Made by a program: the position numbers and the translations under genes. The notes beneath the pieces were generated by a model, which ran no database searches, was not told where the DNA came from, and saw only the letters and a list, made by a program, of their open reading frames with translations. Of a stretch of 7,067 nucleotides of DNA, positions 1 through 4,979 are shown piece after piece. The stretch is from Bacteroidales bacterium (GTDB taxonomy: Bacteria; Bacteroidota; Bacteroidia; Bacteroidales; WCHB1-69): NCBI GenBank assembly GCA_031273515.1, contig JAISRU010000054.1, positions 1 through 7,067 on the forward strand. Reading direction: 5' to 3'. How positions within the stretch are numbered: the stretch's first letter is position 1; each line of letters begins with the position of its first letter.

Positions 1-6
1 CTCAAG

Positions 7-18
7 AGCAGTACTGCT
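7..18. repeat. 12-bp perfect palindrome followed by T-run
   Basis: AGCAGTACTGCT is a perfect 12-bp palindrome followed by TTTT. It could be the end of a terminator belonging to a gene outside the window, but the stem is short and has no proper loop. Nothing coding is recognised in positions 1-131; apart from this palindrome the stretch holds only repeat copy A. Confidence 0.3.
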
Positions 19-62
19 TTTTACCTGAATCCTATCTGACTGATTCCGAAGGATAAACAACA

Positions 63-127
63 TCCCTTCCTGAAACAAACAGACAGATTAGGATGCCGTA
101 TTTAGTAATGTCTTATTCCTTTTTTGT
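63..127. repeat. 65-bp direct repeat, copy A (3' side of DUF1016 gene)
   Basis: This segment matches 1229-1293 at 62 of 65 positions with no gaps. The three differences are A81/T1247, T109/C1275 and T111/C1277. It ends 4 bp from the TAG stop of the DUF1016 gene, so on the minus strand it is the first sequence after that gene. Copy B lies in the same orientation beyond the 5' end, which makes gene plus upstream region a 1166-bp unit bounded by direct repeats. Confidence 0.9.
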
Positions 128-131
128 CAAT

Positions 132-1145
132 CTATAAGGACATAGCATCTGTCATTTCCCGATTTATCAATTCTTTTAATTCATTAGTGGGGAATTGCAG
201 GCGATAATCGGCAATGCCAATCGGTTTGCTCATATCTCGCAATGCGATTTCCACTTCTACATGGTCTTTTTCGGCGCAAAGGATAATTCCAATAGATGGA
301 TTTTCGTCCGTCATGCGCATTTGGTCATCCAACAGTCCAAGATAATAATTCATTTTTCCGATGTATTCCGGTTCAAAACCTCCTATTTTTAGATCAATAG
401 CCACCAAAGATTTTAATTTCCGATTAAAAAAAAGCAAGTCAATAAAGTATTCCTTTTGATTGAATGTGAGCCTGTATTGGTTTCCTATGAATGTAAATCC
501 ATTACCAAGTTCAAGTAAAAAGAGCTTGATTTTTTCTGTCAGACGTTTTTCCAGTTCACGTTCTTTTATAGGTTGTGTAATACCAAGAAACCCCAGATTA
601 TACGTACTTTTCAATATTTCGTTTGCCTGTATTTGCAAATGTTCGGGCAAAGTCTTATCAAAGTTATGATGCTTGGGCAATATTTTTGCATTTTTATAGG
701 TATCCGCTTTGATAAAATTCAGCAGAACATCCCGTGTCCAACCCATTTCAATGGCAGATGCTACATAAAATAAAGCTTCCTCCTTGATTTTGATTTTACT
801 TAAAATCAGTCGGTGATGTCCCCAAGGTAAAACTGCCACAGTCTGTGGCAGTTTTTCGTCTTCGTTACAATAGAATTCATAGAAGCGTTTCATATCCCAG
901 AGATTACGAGGAGAAAAACCGTTTGTATCCGGAAATTCATTTTTCAAATCAACCGACAGACGTTTAACAACGTTTGCACCATAACCTTTTTTCATATTTT
1001 CTTCCGATAATTTTTTGCCGATATTCCAATACATCTGCATCACAGAGGCATTTACACGGTTAGCGACAACAATACGCGTCGATTTTATCTCGGTAATAAT
1101 GTGTCGGAGAATATTGGCATAATTTACATGTATTTCTTTGCTCAT
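132..1145 (-). CDS. DUF1016 / YhcG-type PDDEXK nuclease-fold protein
   Basis: A 337-residue protein with the usual two-part layout of the DUF1016 (YhcG) family. The N-terminal helical domain (about residues 8-150) contains the family stretches NLWDMKRFYEFY (82-92 region) and LPWGHHRLIL (106-115). The C-terminal PDDEXK nuclease-like domain (about 165-315) contains E212, D236 in YFIDLLFFNR, and D251-x-K253 in AIDLKIGGFEPEYIGKMNYYL, which together form a plausible metal-binding site. The length is normal for the family and the ATG start at 1145 fits the conserved N-terminus. Family members often sit in restriction-modification or other accessory loci and are presumed to act on nucleic acid, but their substrate is poorly defined. 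The gene stands alone: no methylase or specificity subunit lies in the window. It is bounded by 65-bp direct repeats, and codons 97-106 are formed by a perfect DNA palindrome. The family call is confident; nuclease activity is an inference. Confidence 0.9.
   Translation of the reverse strand: MSKEIHVNYANILRHIITEIKSTRIVVANRVNASVMQMYWNIGKKLSEENMKKGYGANVVKRLSVDLKNEFPDTNGFSPRNLWDMKRFYEFYCNEDEKLPQTVAVLPWGHHRLILSKIKIKEEALFYVASAIEMGWTRDVLLNFIKADTYKNAKILPKHHNFDKTLPEHLQIQANEILKSTYNLGFLGITQPIKERELEKRLTEKIKLFLLELGNGFTFIGNQYRLTFNQKEYFIDLLFFNRKLKSLVAIDLKIGGFEPEYIGKMNYYLGLLDDQMRMTDENPSIGIILCAEKDHVEVEIALRDMSKPIGIADYRLQFPTNELKELINREMTDAMSL
829..855. repeat. 13-bp-arm palindrome inside the DUF1016 gene
   Basis: AAAACTGCCACAG (829-841) and CTGTGGCAGTTTT (843-855) are perfect reverse complements separated by one base. 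On the minus strand they cover codons 97-106 (EKLPQTVAVL) of the DUF1016 protein without breaking the frame. With its 3' flank (to 862) it aligns without gaps to the intergenic hairpin at 1313-1346. Confidence 0.9.
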
Positions 1146-1193
1146 ATCAAATTGAATTTTCAGTGTAAAAATAATATAAAATCTTTATATAGA

Positions 1194-1225
1194 TAAACAT
1201 AGACTACTTTAGTTTCAATTATCAA
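1194..1225 (-). promoter_or_regulatory. Possible Bacteroidota-type promoter for the DUF1016 gene
   Basis: On the minus strand TTGA (1225-1222) is followed after 20 nt by TATGTTTA (1201-1194). The second element differs at one position from the Bacteroides -7 consensus TAnnTTTG, and the spacing is right for a -33 element. It would give a 5' leader of about 40-45 nt. No Shine-Dalgarno is visible before the ATG, which is normal in this phylum. The match is weak and could be chance in AT-rich DNA. Confidence 0.3.
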
Positions 1226-1228
1226 CTG

Positions 1229-1293
1229 TCCCTTCCTGAAACAAACTGACAGATTAGGATGCCGTATTTAGTAACGCCTTATTCCTTTTTTGT
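1229..1293. repeat. 65-bp direct repeat, copy B (5' side of DUF1016 gene)
   Basis: Partner of 63-127 in the same orientation, 62/65 identical, offset 1166 bp. It lies 83 bp upstream of the DUF1016 start codon, just before the terminator-like hairpin at 1311-1341. Because copy A directly follows the stop codon of the intact gene, copy B sits where the 3' flank of a second tandem DUF1016 copy would be. Confidence 0.9.
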
Positions 1294-1305
1294 GGCTTAA
1301 TAGAC

Positions 1306-1347
1306 AAAAGGAAAAACTGCGACAGAGCGTCGCAGTTTTTCGTCTTT
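1306..1347 (-). pseudogene. Possible relic of a second DUF1016 copy
   Basis: Read on the minus strand this short stretch gives KDEKLRRSVAVFPF. It resembles EDEKLPQTVAVLPW of the intact DUF1016 protein (8 of 14 identical) in the same frame relative to the shared palindrome. A stop (TAA, 1299-1297) follows shortly and an in-frame stop lies just upstream, so it is not a gene. It abuts direct-repeat copy B, as expected if a tandem second copy had lost most of its sequence by deletion. The alternative is that the palindrome itself is a small dispersed element present in both places. Confidence 0.3.
1311..1341. terminator. Strong bidirectional hairpin, terminator-like
   Basis: A 13-bp perfect stem (1311-1323 with 1329-1341) closes a 5-nt loop AGAGC. 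The core ACTGCGAC/GTCGCAGT is GC-richer and is bordered by A5 on the left and T5 on the right, so either strand has a stem followed by a T-run. On the minus strand it could stop read-through from the ABC operon into the DUF1016 gene. It shares centre and flank with the palindrome inside that gene. Confidence 0.6.
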
Positions 1348-1380
1348 ACTAACAACTTATTTCTTTTTTTAGTATCAATT

Positions 1381-1417
1381 CCCTGTTCGACGTAGCAGGA
1401 CACTGCGTCAAACAGGG
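1381..1417. repeat. Long interrupted hairpin
   Basis: CCCTGTT (1381-1387) pairs with AACAGGG (1411-1417). After one C/A mismatch, GACGTAG (1389-1395) pairs with CTGCGTC (1403-1409) with one T-G wobble, leaving a 7-nt loop. No T-run follows, so it is not a classical terminator. It ends exactly where the 16-bp inverted repeat begins. Confidence 0.6.
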
Positions 1418-1432
1418 TGAATGAGTGGACAA
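1417..1432 (+). repeat. 16-bp inverted repeat, left copy
   Basis: GTGAATGAGTGGACAA here matches the minus-strand sequence of 1765-1780 (GTGAACGAGTGGACAA) at 15 of 16 positions. The pair bounds a 364-bp gene-free segment. No target-site duplication was seen outside the arms. Confidence 0.7.
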
Positions 1433-1435
1433 GTT

Positions 1436-1505
1436 GCATACCTGACGGTATGCAGTTTTGGTTATTGTTGTTTGTTTCTACCGAGCGACGATCCCTAACG
1501 GGACG
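1436..1505 (-). repeat. Two-hairpin dispersed element, minus-strand copy
   Basis: On the minus strand this reads TCCCGTTAGGGA (1503-1492), 9 nt, GGTAGAAA (1482-1475), 21 nt, then a hairpin GCATACC-GTCA-GGTATGC (1453-1436). The same order, with 9- and 22-nt spacers and identical hairpin-1 and GGTAGAAA sequences, occurs on the plus strand at 6759-6829. It looks like a small structured interspersed repeat with no coding content. Confidence 0.7.
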
Positions 1506-1571
1506 CAGTACCCAATTAAATAATCATGTTCATCCTTTAGAAATGGAAAATAAATAATATAAGACGGTTTT

Positions 1572-1608
1572 GATGTCGAAGACATCGTATGTTTACAGGA
1601 AAAAGAGG
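1572..1608 (+). repeat. Stem + ATGTTTA element, plus-strand copy
   Basis: GATGTC-GAA-GACATC (1572-1586) is a 6-bp stem with a GAA triloop. It is followed after 2 nt by ATGTTTA (1589-1595) and an A-rich tail. The minus-strand copy at 1651-1688 has the same layout with different stem bases. Confidence 0.6.
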
Positions 1609-1650
1609 TTGTATTTCAATTCGACCTCATCGGGGGCGGACAATAGAGGA

Positions 1651-1688
1651 GGACATTTCTTTTATAAACATTTGACCTCTTCGAGGTC
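1651..1688 (-). repeat. Stem + ATGTTTA element, minus-strand copy
   Basis: On the minus strand GACCTC-GAA-GAGGTC (1688-1674) is followed after 2 nt by ATGTTTA (1671-1665) and an A-rich tail. Triloop, spacing and heptamer equal those of the copy at 1572-1608, while the stem bases differ in a paired way. A decayed third stem may lie at 1622-1636. Confidence 0.6.
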
Positions 1689-1748
1689 TAACTTCATATC
1701 TGTTATAAGTTTTTTATTTTTCATTCCTTAGCAATGATGAGCGCTTTT

Positions 1749-1780
1749 TTGTCCACTTGTTCACTTGTCCACTCGTTCAC
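1749..1780. repeat. Octamer tandem repeat, four units
   Basis: TTGTCCAC, TTGTTCAC, TTGTCCAC and TCGTTCAC follow one another without gaps, so the array is two imperfect 16-bp units. It lies 7 bp downstream of the ATPase stop codon on the minus strand. Its last 16 bp form the right arm of the inverted repeat with 1417-1432. Confidence 0.75.
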
Positions 1781-1787
1781 TAATAAA

Positions 1788-2765
1788 TCACAGTTCAAGA
1801 CAAATGAATTGCAGCAGGGCTTCTATCGACGACGCCTCCTGCCATTGTGAGAACTCGTTCCGACGGACAGCAAAACGATTGCTGTTTGCCTGAACCTGAA
1901 TGTCCGCATTTTCCTCAACAACGATCCCCATTCGATTCAAAGCACGAATTGTCCATAAAACAGGAATCTCGTCGCCGAAAACCTGTACCCGTAAATCGCC
2001 CCTCGTATGACGAATACAAAAATGTCCGTCCCGACGATCAAACATAAATGAATTACTCCCGAATATGTGCTGTAATCTTCCCGTCAACATTAAATCTTCA
2101 GGAATACCAACCTCTATACCGTCTGAATGCATCAACCAAATCCGATCTGACATTTGCATCGCCAAATCCAACTCGTGCGTGGACAAAATAAATGTCTTCC
2201 CCGTGTCGAGCGAAAGTCTGCGCAATAAAAGCATGATCTCAATCCGATTGGGTAAATCCAAATAGGCTGTCGGTTCGTCCAATAAGACCAATGGCGTATC
2301 CTGAGTCAATGCCTTCGCTATGATCGCCCGTTGCTTCTCTCCATCGGAAATCTCACGCAGATAACAACACTCCTTCCGAGTTAAATTTACTTGCCCAATC
2401 GCTTCCTGAATTATCTCTCTATCCTTAGACGACAAATCACCCAGCCAATTCGTATATGGAAATCGTCCCAGGGAAACAATGTCGAAAACAGTCATATTCT
2501 CTTCGTTAATGAAATCGGTCAAAACCAAAGAAAAAATCAACGCCCGTTCGTGCTGAGATAATCGCGAAACAATGCTGTCCTGAACCAAAACAGTTCCCTT
2601 CAATGGCTTTTGAAGTCCTGCCAATGTCCGCAGCAACGTCGATTTTCCAGACCCGTTCGTCCCGATTAAACATATCAGATTTCCTGCACTAACTGATAAA
2701 TTCAGGTTCTGTTGTACGATAAGTCGCCCGTATCCGATTGAAAGATTCTGTGTTTCCAACAACAT
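1788..2765 (-). CDS. ABC transporter ATPase, iron-siderophore/cobalamin type
   Basis: A 325-residue cytoplasmic ATPase that would power uptake of an iron chelate or cobalamin through the adjacent permease. Walker A is GTNGSGKST (35-43), Walker B is LVLLDEPT (159-166) and the H-loop histidine is H197 (STHE). The signature is ISDGEKQR (139-146) rather than LSGGQ. The Q-loop region (about 75-84, ALIFSLVLTD) has no glutamine where most relatives have one. The catalytic core ends near residue 245. About 75 further residues form a C-terminal extension absent from the roughly 255-residue E. coli FecE/BtuD but, from memory, common in Bacteroidota homologues. The ATG at 2765 lies 6 bp after the permease stop, so the two genes are co-transcribed. 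Substrate identity cannot be read from sequence, hence no gene symbol. Confidence 0.92.
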   Translation of the reverse strand: MLLETQNLSIGYGRLIVQQNLNLSVSAGNLICLIGTNGSGKSTLLRTLAGLQKPLKGTVLVQDSIVSRLSQHERALIFSLVLTDFINEENMTVFDIVSLGRFPYTNWLGDLSSKDREIIQEAIGQVNLTRKECCYLREISDGEKQRAIIAKALTQDTPLVLLDEPTAYLDLPNRIEIMLLLRRLSLDTGKTFILSTHELDLAMQMSDRIWLMHSDGIEVGIPEDLMLTGRLQHIFGSNSFMFDRRDGHFCIRHTRGDLRVQVFGDEIPVLWTIRALNRMGIVVEENADIQVQANSNRFAVRRNEFSQWQEASSIEALLQFICLEL

Positions 2766-2771
2766 AGCGTC

Positions 2772-3758
2772 CTATTTCTTATTTTTGAAGATAATCCAGA
2801 TAATGGTCGGAGCGCCGACCAATGCGCTGATTGCATTCACAGGCAATGTATATCCCTGAGGAGGTATTTGCGTCGCCAGATCGCACAAAAGCAACAAAAC
2901 TCCACCGCAAACCAAAGATGCAGGAATGGTAATCCGATGATTCGACGTGCGAAACAATCCGCGAGCCAAATGAGGTATCGCTATCCCGATAAATGCAATC
3001 GGTCCTGTAAAAGCAGTTGTCGCTCCTGCAAGTAATGCGCTCGCTACAATGATCAATATCCGTGTGCGTAAAATCGAAATGCCAAGTCCCTGAGCATATT
3101 GTTCGCCTAATAAAAGTCCGTTTAGTGATTTCTGCAGCATCAATACAAGAACTGTTCCCGCCGCTACCACAGGAAGCATCACTTTCATGTAGACCCATGT
3201 TACAGCTGACAAACTTCCAAATGTCCACATAATATAGAGTTTCAATGCATCGGGATTGGTATAATTCTGTAAAATAGTAATCAGAGAAGAAACAATATGT
3301 CCCAACATAATACCGACAATCAGCAAAGATACGGCATGACGCACCTTGAAAGATACGGCAAGCACCAGCAGTAAAACCACAGTCGCTCCCGTTGCGGCGG
3401 CAAGCACCAATCCCCATCCGCTTTGGGTCAAGGCAAGCGGGAGGCACGAACTCGCCATTAGAAACAAAGCAACGCCCAATCCAGCGCCTGAACTGACCCC
3501 CAAGACATAAGGTTCTGCCAATGGATTTCGAAAGAGTGTCTGCATGATAAGTCCCGCCAACGAAACAGCCCCTCCCGTTACAACTGCCGTGATCGCTTTG
3601 GGTAAACGAAAATTAAACAGTATTTCCTGATACGTGGAATTGCTTTTGTCAAACAGAGCCGAAAACGGAATGGAAATACTCCCCACAAGCATATCGACCA
3701 CAAACAGCATCAGACATGCAGCAATCAGAAGCGTAAACAAAAGAACGTTTCGCTTCAT
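2772..3758 (-). CDS. FecCD/BtuC-family ABC permease
   Basis: A 328-residue inner-membrane permease, full length for the FecCD/BtuC family and expected to work as a homodimer with about ten membrane segments. Family stretches are clear: RLPKAITAVVTGGAVSLAG (51-69), RNPLAEPYVLGVSSGAG (77-93), the cytoplasmic ATPase-contact region TGPIAFIGIAIPHLAR (251-266), and the C-terminal VGAPTIIWII (314-323). The start is ATG directly abutting the TAG stop of the binding-protein gene (TAGATG), so translation is probably coupled and any ribosome-binding site lies inside the upstream gene. The order binding protein, permease, ATPase is typical for siderophore or B12 importers. No TonB-dependent outer-membrane receptor lies in the window, so substrate is not resolved. 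Confidence 0.93.
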   Translation of the reverse strand: MKRNVLLFTLLIAACLMLFVVDMLVGSISIPFSALFDKSNSTYQEILFNFRLPKAITAVVTGGAVSLAGLIMQTLFRNPLAEPYVLGVSSGAGLGVALFLMASSCLPLALTQSGWGLVLAAATGATVVLLLVLAVSFKVRHAVSLLIVGIMLGHIVSSLITILQNYTNPDALKLYIMWTFGSLSAVTWVYMKVMLPVVAAGTVLVLMLQKSLNGLLLGEQYAQGLGISILRTRILIIVASALLAGATTAFTGPIAFIGIAIPHLARGLFRTSNHRITIPASLVCGGVLLLLCDLATQIPPQGYTLPVNAISALVGAPTIIWIIFKNKK

Positions 3759-4949
3759 CTATTCTAATTTTTTGATGTAAACAGGCGTATAATCAGGCAA
3801 TAATTCGGGATGCAAAGCCCAGATAACGTCCGACAAAACTACATCGGGATGCGCCACAGCCCCTTCCCAGAAATCGTTAGCTCCCTCTTTGTTGGAACGT
3901 GCGCCGAAACTGTAGACACGTTTGTTTTTAAAGGCGTCGAACAGGGCATGACGCTGATCTGTTGCAACTAATTCCGCCAACGAATGGGCTTGTGCGTTCA
4001 GCCAGACATCCGCATGTTGCTGATACGCAAGTACGGTTTCAAAACTCAACGGCAGACTTCCTGTTGTCGTGTCTTGGGCATAATAATACGTTCCGCCCGC
4101 ATCGGTAAAAAGAGAACTCATAAACACCTTGCCCGAAGGCATATACCATGTTCCTTTGAAGTTGCCTCCCGAAAGAATATCAGGTTTCCGACTTGTCTGC
4201 GCTGCCAATGTTTTCATCGACGTATATTGTTGTTCCATTGTCTGAAAAAGAGCGTCTGCCTCTGTTTCTTTGTCGAAAAATACCGCAACAAATTTAATCC
4301 ATTCCGCACGTGCAAGCAGAGAGGCTTCCATCCATTCATTATTGTAGATTATTTTTATTCCCGCTTCCTGCAAACGATGCGTCTGTTCGTCCAGACTGCT
4401 GTTATAGGCTGACATCATCAGAGCGTCCGGATTGAGCAACAGCAACTGCTCGAAATTGAGGTTGAAAGCATCTCCCAAATGAACCAGATCCTTCGACTGT
4501 CGCAAGGTGTTGTTGTAGATCAAATGAGGATTGGACGCTCCTTTTACGGCAGACAAAACGTCTAACAGATTCAAAAATTCGATATGCGTGCAGGACGTTA
4601 TCCCCAGACGCTGCAAAGGTATTTGCAAACGAGTTCCGTCATTGGGAACGCTTAGAGCGCTGTCCGACGTCAGATAATAAACCGCCATGACCGATCCCTT
4701 TTGCCATGGATTAAATATTTCTACCCGTTTGTAATCCGAACAGTACGAAACAGAAAATCCCGTCGCATAATGCAGCGTCAAGACGGAGTCAGCCTTTACG
4801 ACAGAATTTTCCCCTTCCTGAACGCCGCAAGAAGACAACAATAATAAATTGAAAATTGAAAACTTGATTGTGAAAATTGCGCGAAGCGACGCGAAATATT
4901 TCCTGCAGAATAACGCAGAATATAAAGAAAAAAGCGTCCTGAGAGTCAT
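3759..4949 (-). CDS. Substrate-binding lipoprotein of the ABC importer
   Basis: A periplasmic-binding-protein (TroA/BtuF-like fold) lipoprotein that would deliver an iron chelate or cobalamin to the permease. With ATG at 4949 it has 396 residues. A TTG two codons upstream (4955) is also in frame, and a TGA closes the frame just beyond it. The lipobox is LSSC with the acceptor Cys at residue 41. Family stretches follow: VEIFNPW (76-82), PLQRLGITSCTHIEFLNLL (111-129), NFEQLLLLNPDALMMS (165-180), ARAEWIKF (213-220) and HPDVVLSDVIWALHPELLP (367-385). The 40-residue leader is unusually long and contains a lysine between two hydrophobic patches. It is encoded almost entirely by an inverted-repeat segment (4849-4976), and FSIFN (residues 30-34) comes straight from a TTTTCAA array. 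The mature protein looks intact. The gene starts about 30 bp after the glyA stop and abuts the permease gene. Confidence 0.9.
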   Translation of the reverse strand: MTLRTLFSLYSALFCRKYFASLRAIFTIKFSIFNLLLLSSCGVQEGENSVVKADSVLTLHYATGFSVSYCSDYKRVEIFNPWQKGSVMAVYYLTSDSALSVPNDGTRLQIPLQRLGITSCTHIEFLNLLDVLSAVKGASNPHLIYNNTLRQSKDLVHLGDAFNLNFEQLLLLNPDALMMSAYNSSLDEQTHRLQEAGIKIIYNNEWMEASLLARAEWIKFVAVFFDKETEADALFQTMEQQYTSMKTLAAQTSRKPDILSGGNFKGTWYMPSGKVFMSSLFTDAGGTYYYAQDTTTGSLPLSFETVLAYQQHADVWLNAQAHSLAELVATDQRHALFDAFKNKRVYSFGARSNKEGANDFWEGAVAHPDVVLSDVIWALHPELLPDYTPVYIKKLE

Positions 4950-4976
4950 TTTCAATTTTCAATTTTCAATTTTCAA
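4849..4976. mobile_element. MITE-like inverted-repeat segment at the 5' end of the ABC lipoprotein gene
   Basis: The left end (4849-4879) has two exact TTGAAAA units followed by a decayed stretch ending GAAAATTG. The right end (4949-4976) has four exact TTTTCAA units, the reverse complement of the left motif. About 70 bp lie between, including a GC-rich CGCGAAGCGACGCG (4880-4893 region). The segment begins immediately beyond the double TAA stop of glyA and runs to within about 20 bp of the lipobox Cys codon. It resembles a small non-autonomous inverted-repeat element, but there is no visible target duplication and no related transposase in the window. Confidence 0.45.
4949..4976. repeat. Heptamer array TTTTCAA x4, 3' side of glyA
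   Basis: Four exact TTTTCAA units, then TT. The array fills the gap between the glyA stop (TAA TAA) and the lipoprotein start, and supplies both candidate start codons (TTG 4955, ATG 4949). It lies in opposite orientation to the arrays at 4849-4879 and 6346-6376. Confidence 0.9.
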
Positions 4977-4979
4977 TTA

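Larger units (their letters stand above)
1146..1787. other. Gene-free gap filled with small repeats and hairpins
   Basis: No credible gene lies in these 642 bp; the one 61-codon frame at 1254-1439 runs through repeats. In order the gap holds a possible DUF1016 promoter, direct-repeat copy B, a strong hairpin/terminator, a long interrupted hairpin, one 16-bp inverted-repeat end, a two-hairpin element, two inverted copies of a small stem-plus-ATGTTTA element, and an octamer tandem repeat that contains the other 16-bp inverted-repeat end. It separates the ABC importer operon from the DUF1016 gene. Confidence 0.75.

Noticed and set aside
132..1145. Part of a complete restriction-modification or defence system
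   Set aside because: DUF1016 genes often occur in such loci, but no methylase, specificity, helicase or toxin partner is visible; the neighbours are an ABC importer and glyA.
1254..1439. 61-codon minus-strand frame between the DUF1016 and ABC genes
   Set aside because: It overlaps direct-repeat copy B, the strong hairpin and the 1381-1417 hairpin, and its frame differs from the DUF1016-like KDEKL reading; no protein family is recognised.
1417..1780. CRISPR array
   Set aside because: The repeats differ in sequence, orientation and spacing; there are no regular repeat-spacer units and no cas genes.
2779..3447. 222-codon minus-strand frame inside the permease gene
   Set aside because: Wrong-frame shadow of the permease; cysteine-, serine- and arginine-rich with no family motifs, while the 328-residue frame is clearly FecCD/BtuC.
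3984..4412. 142-codon plus-strand frame opposite the binding-protein gene
   Set aside because: Antisense shadow of a well-supported coding sequence; no motifs.
4956..4979. Cobalamin riboswitch before the ABC importer
   Set aside because: The interval to glyA is only about 30 bp of heptamer repeat, far too short for a B12 riboswitch, and no B12-box is present.
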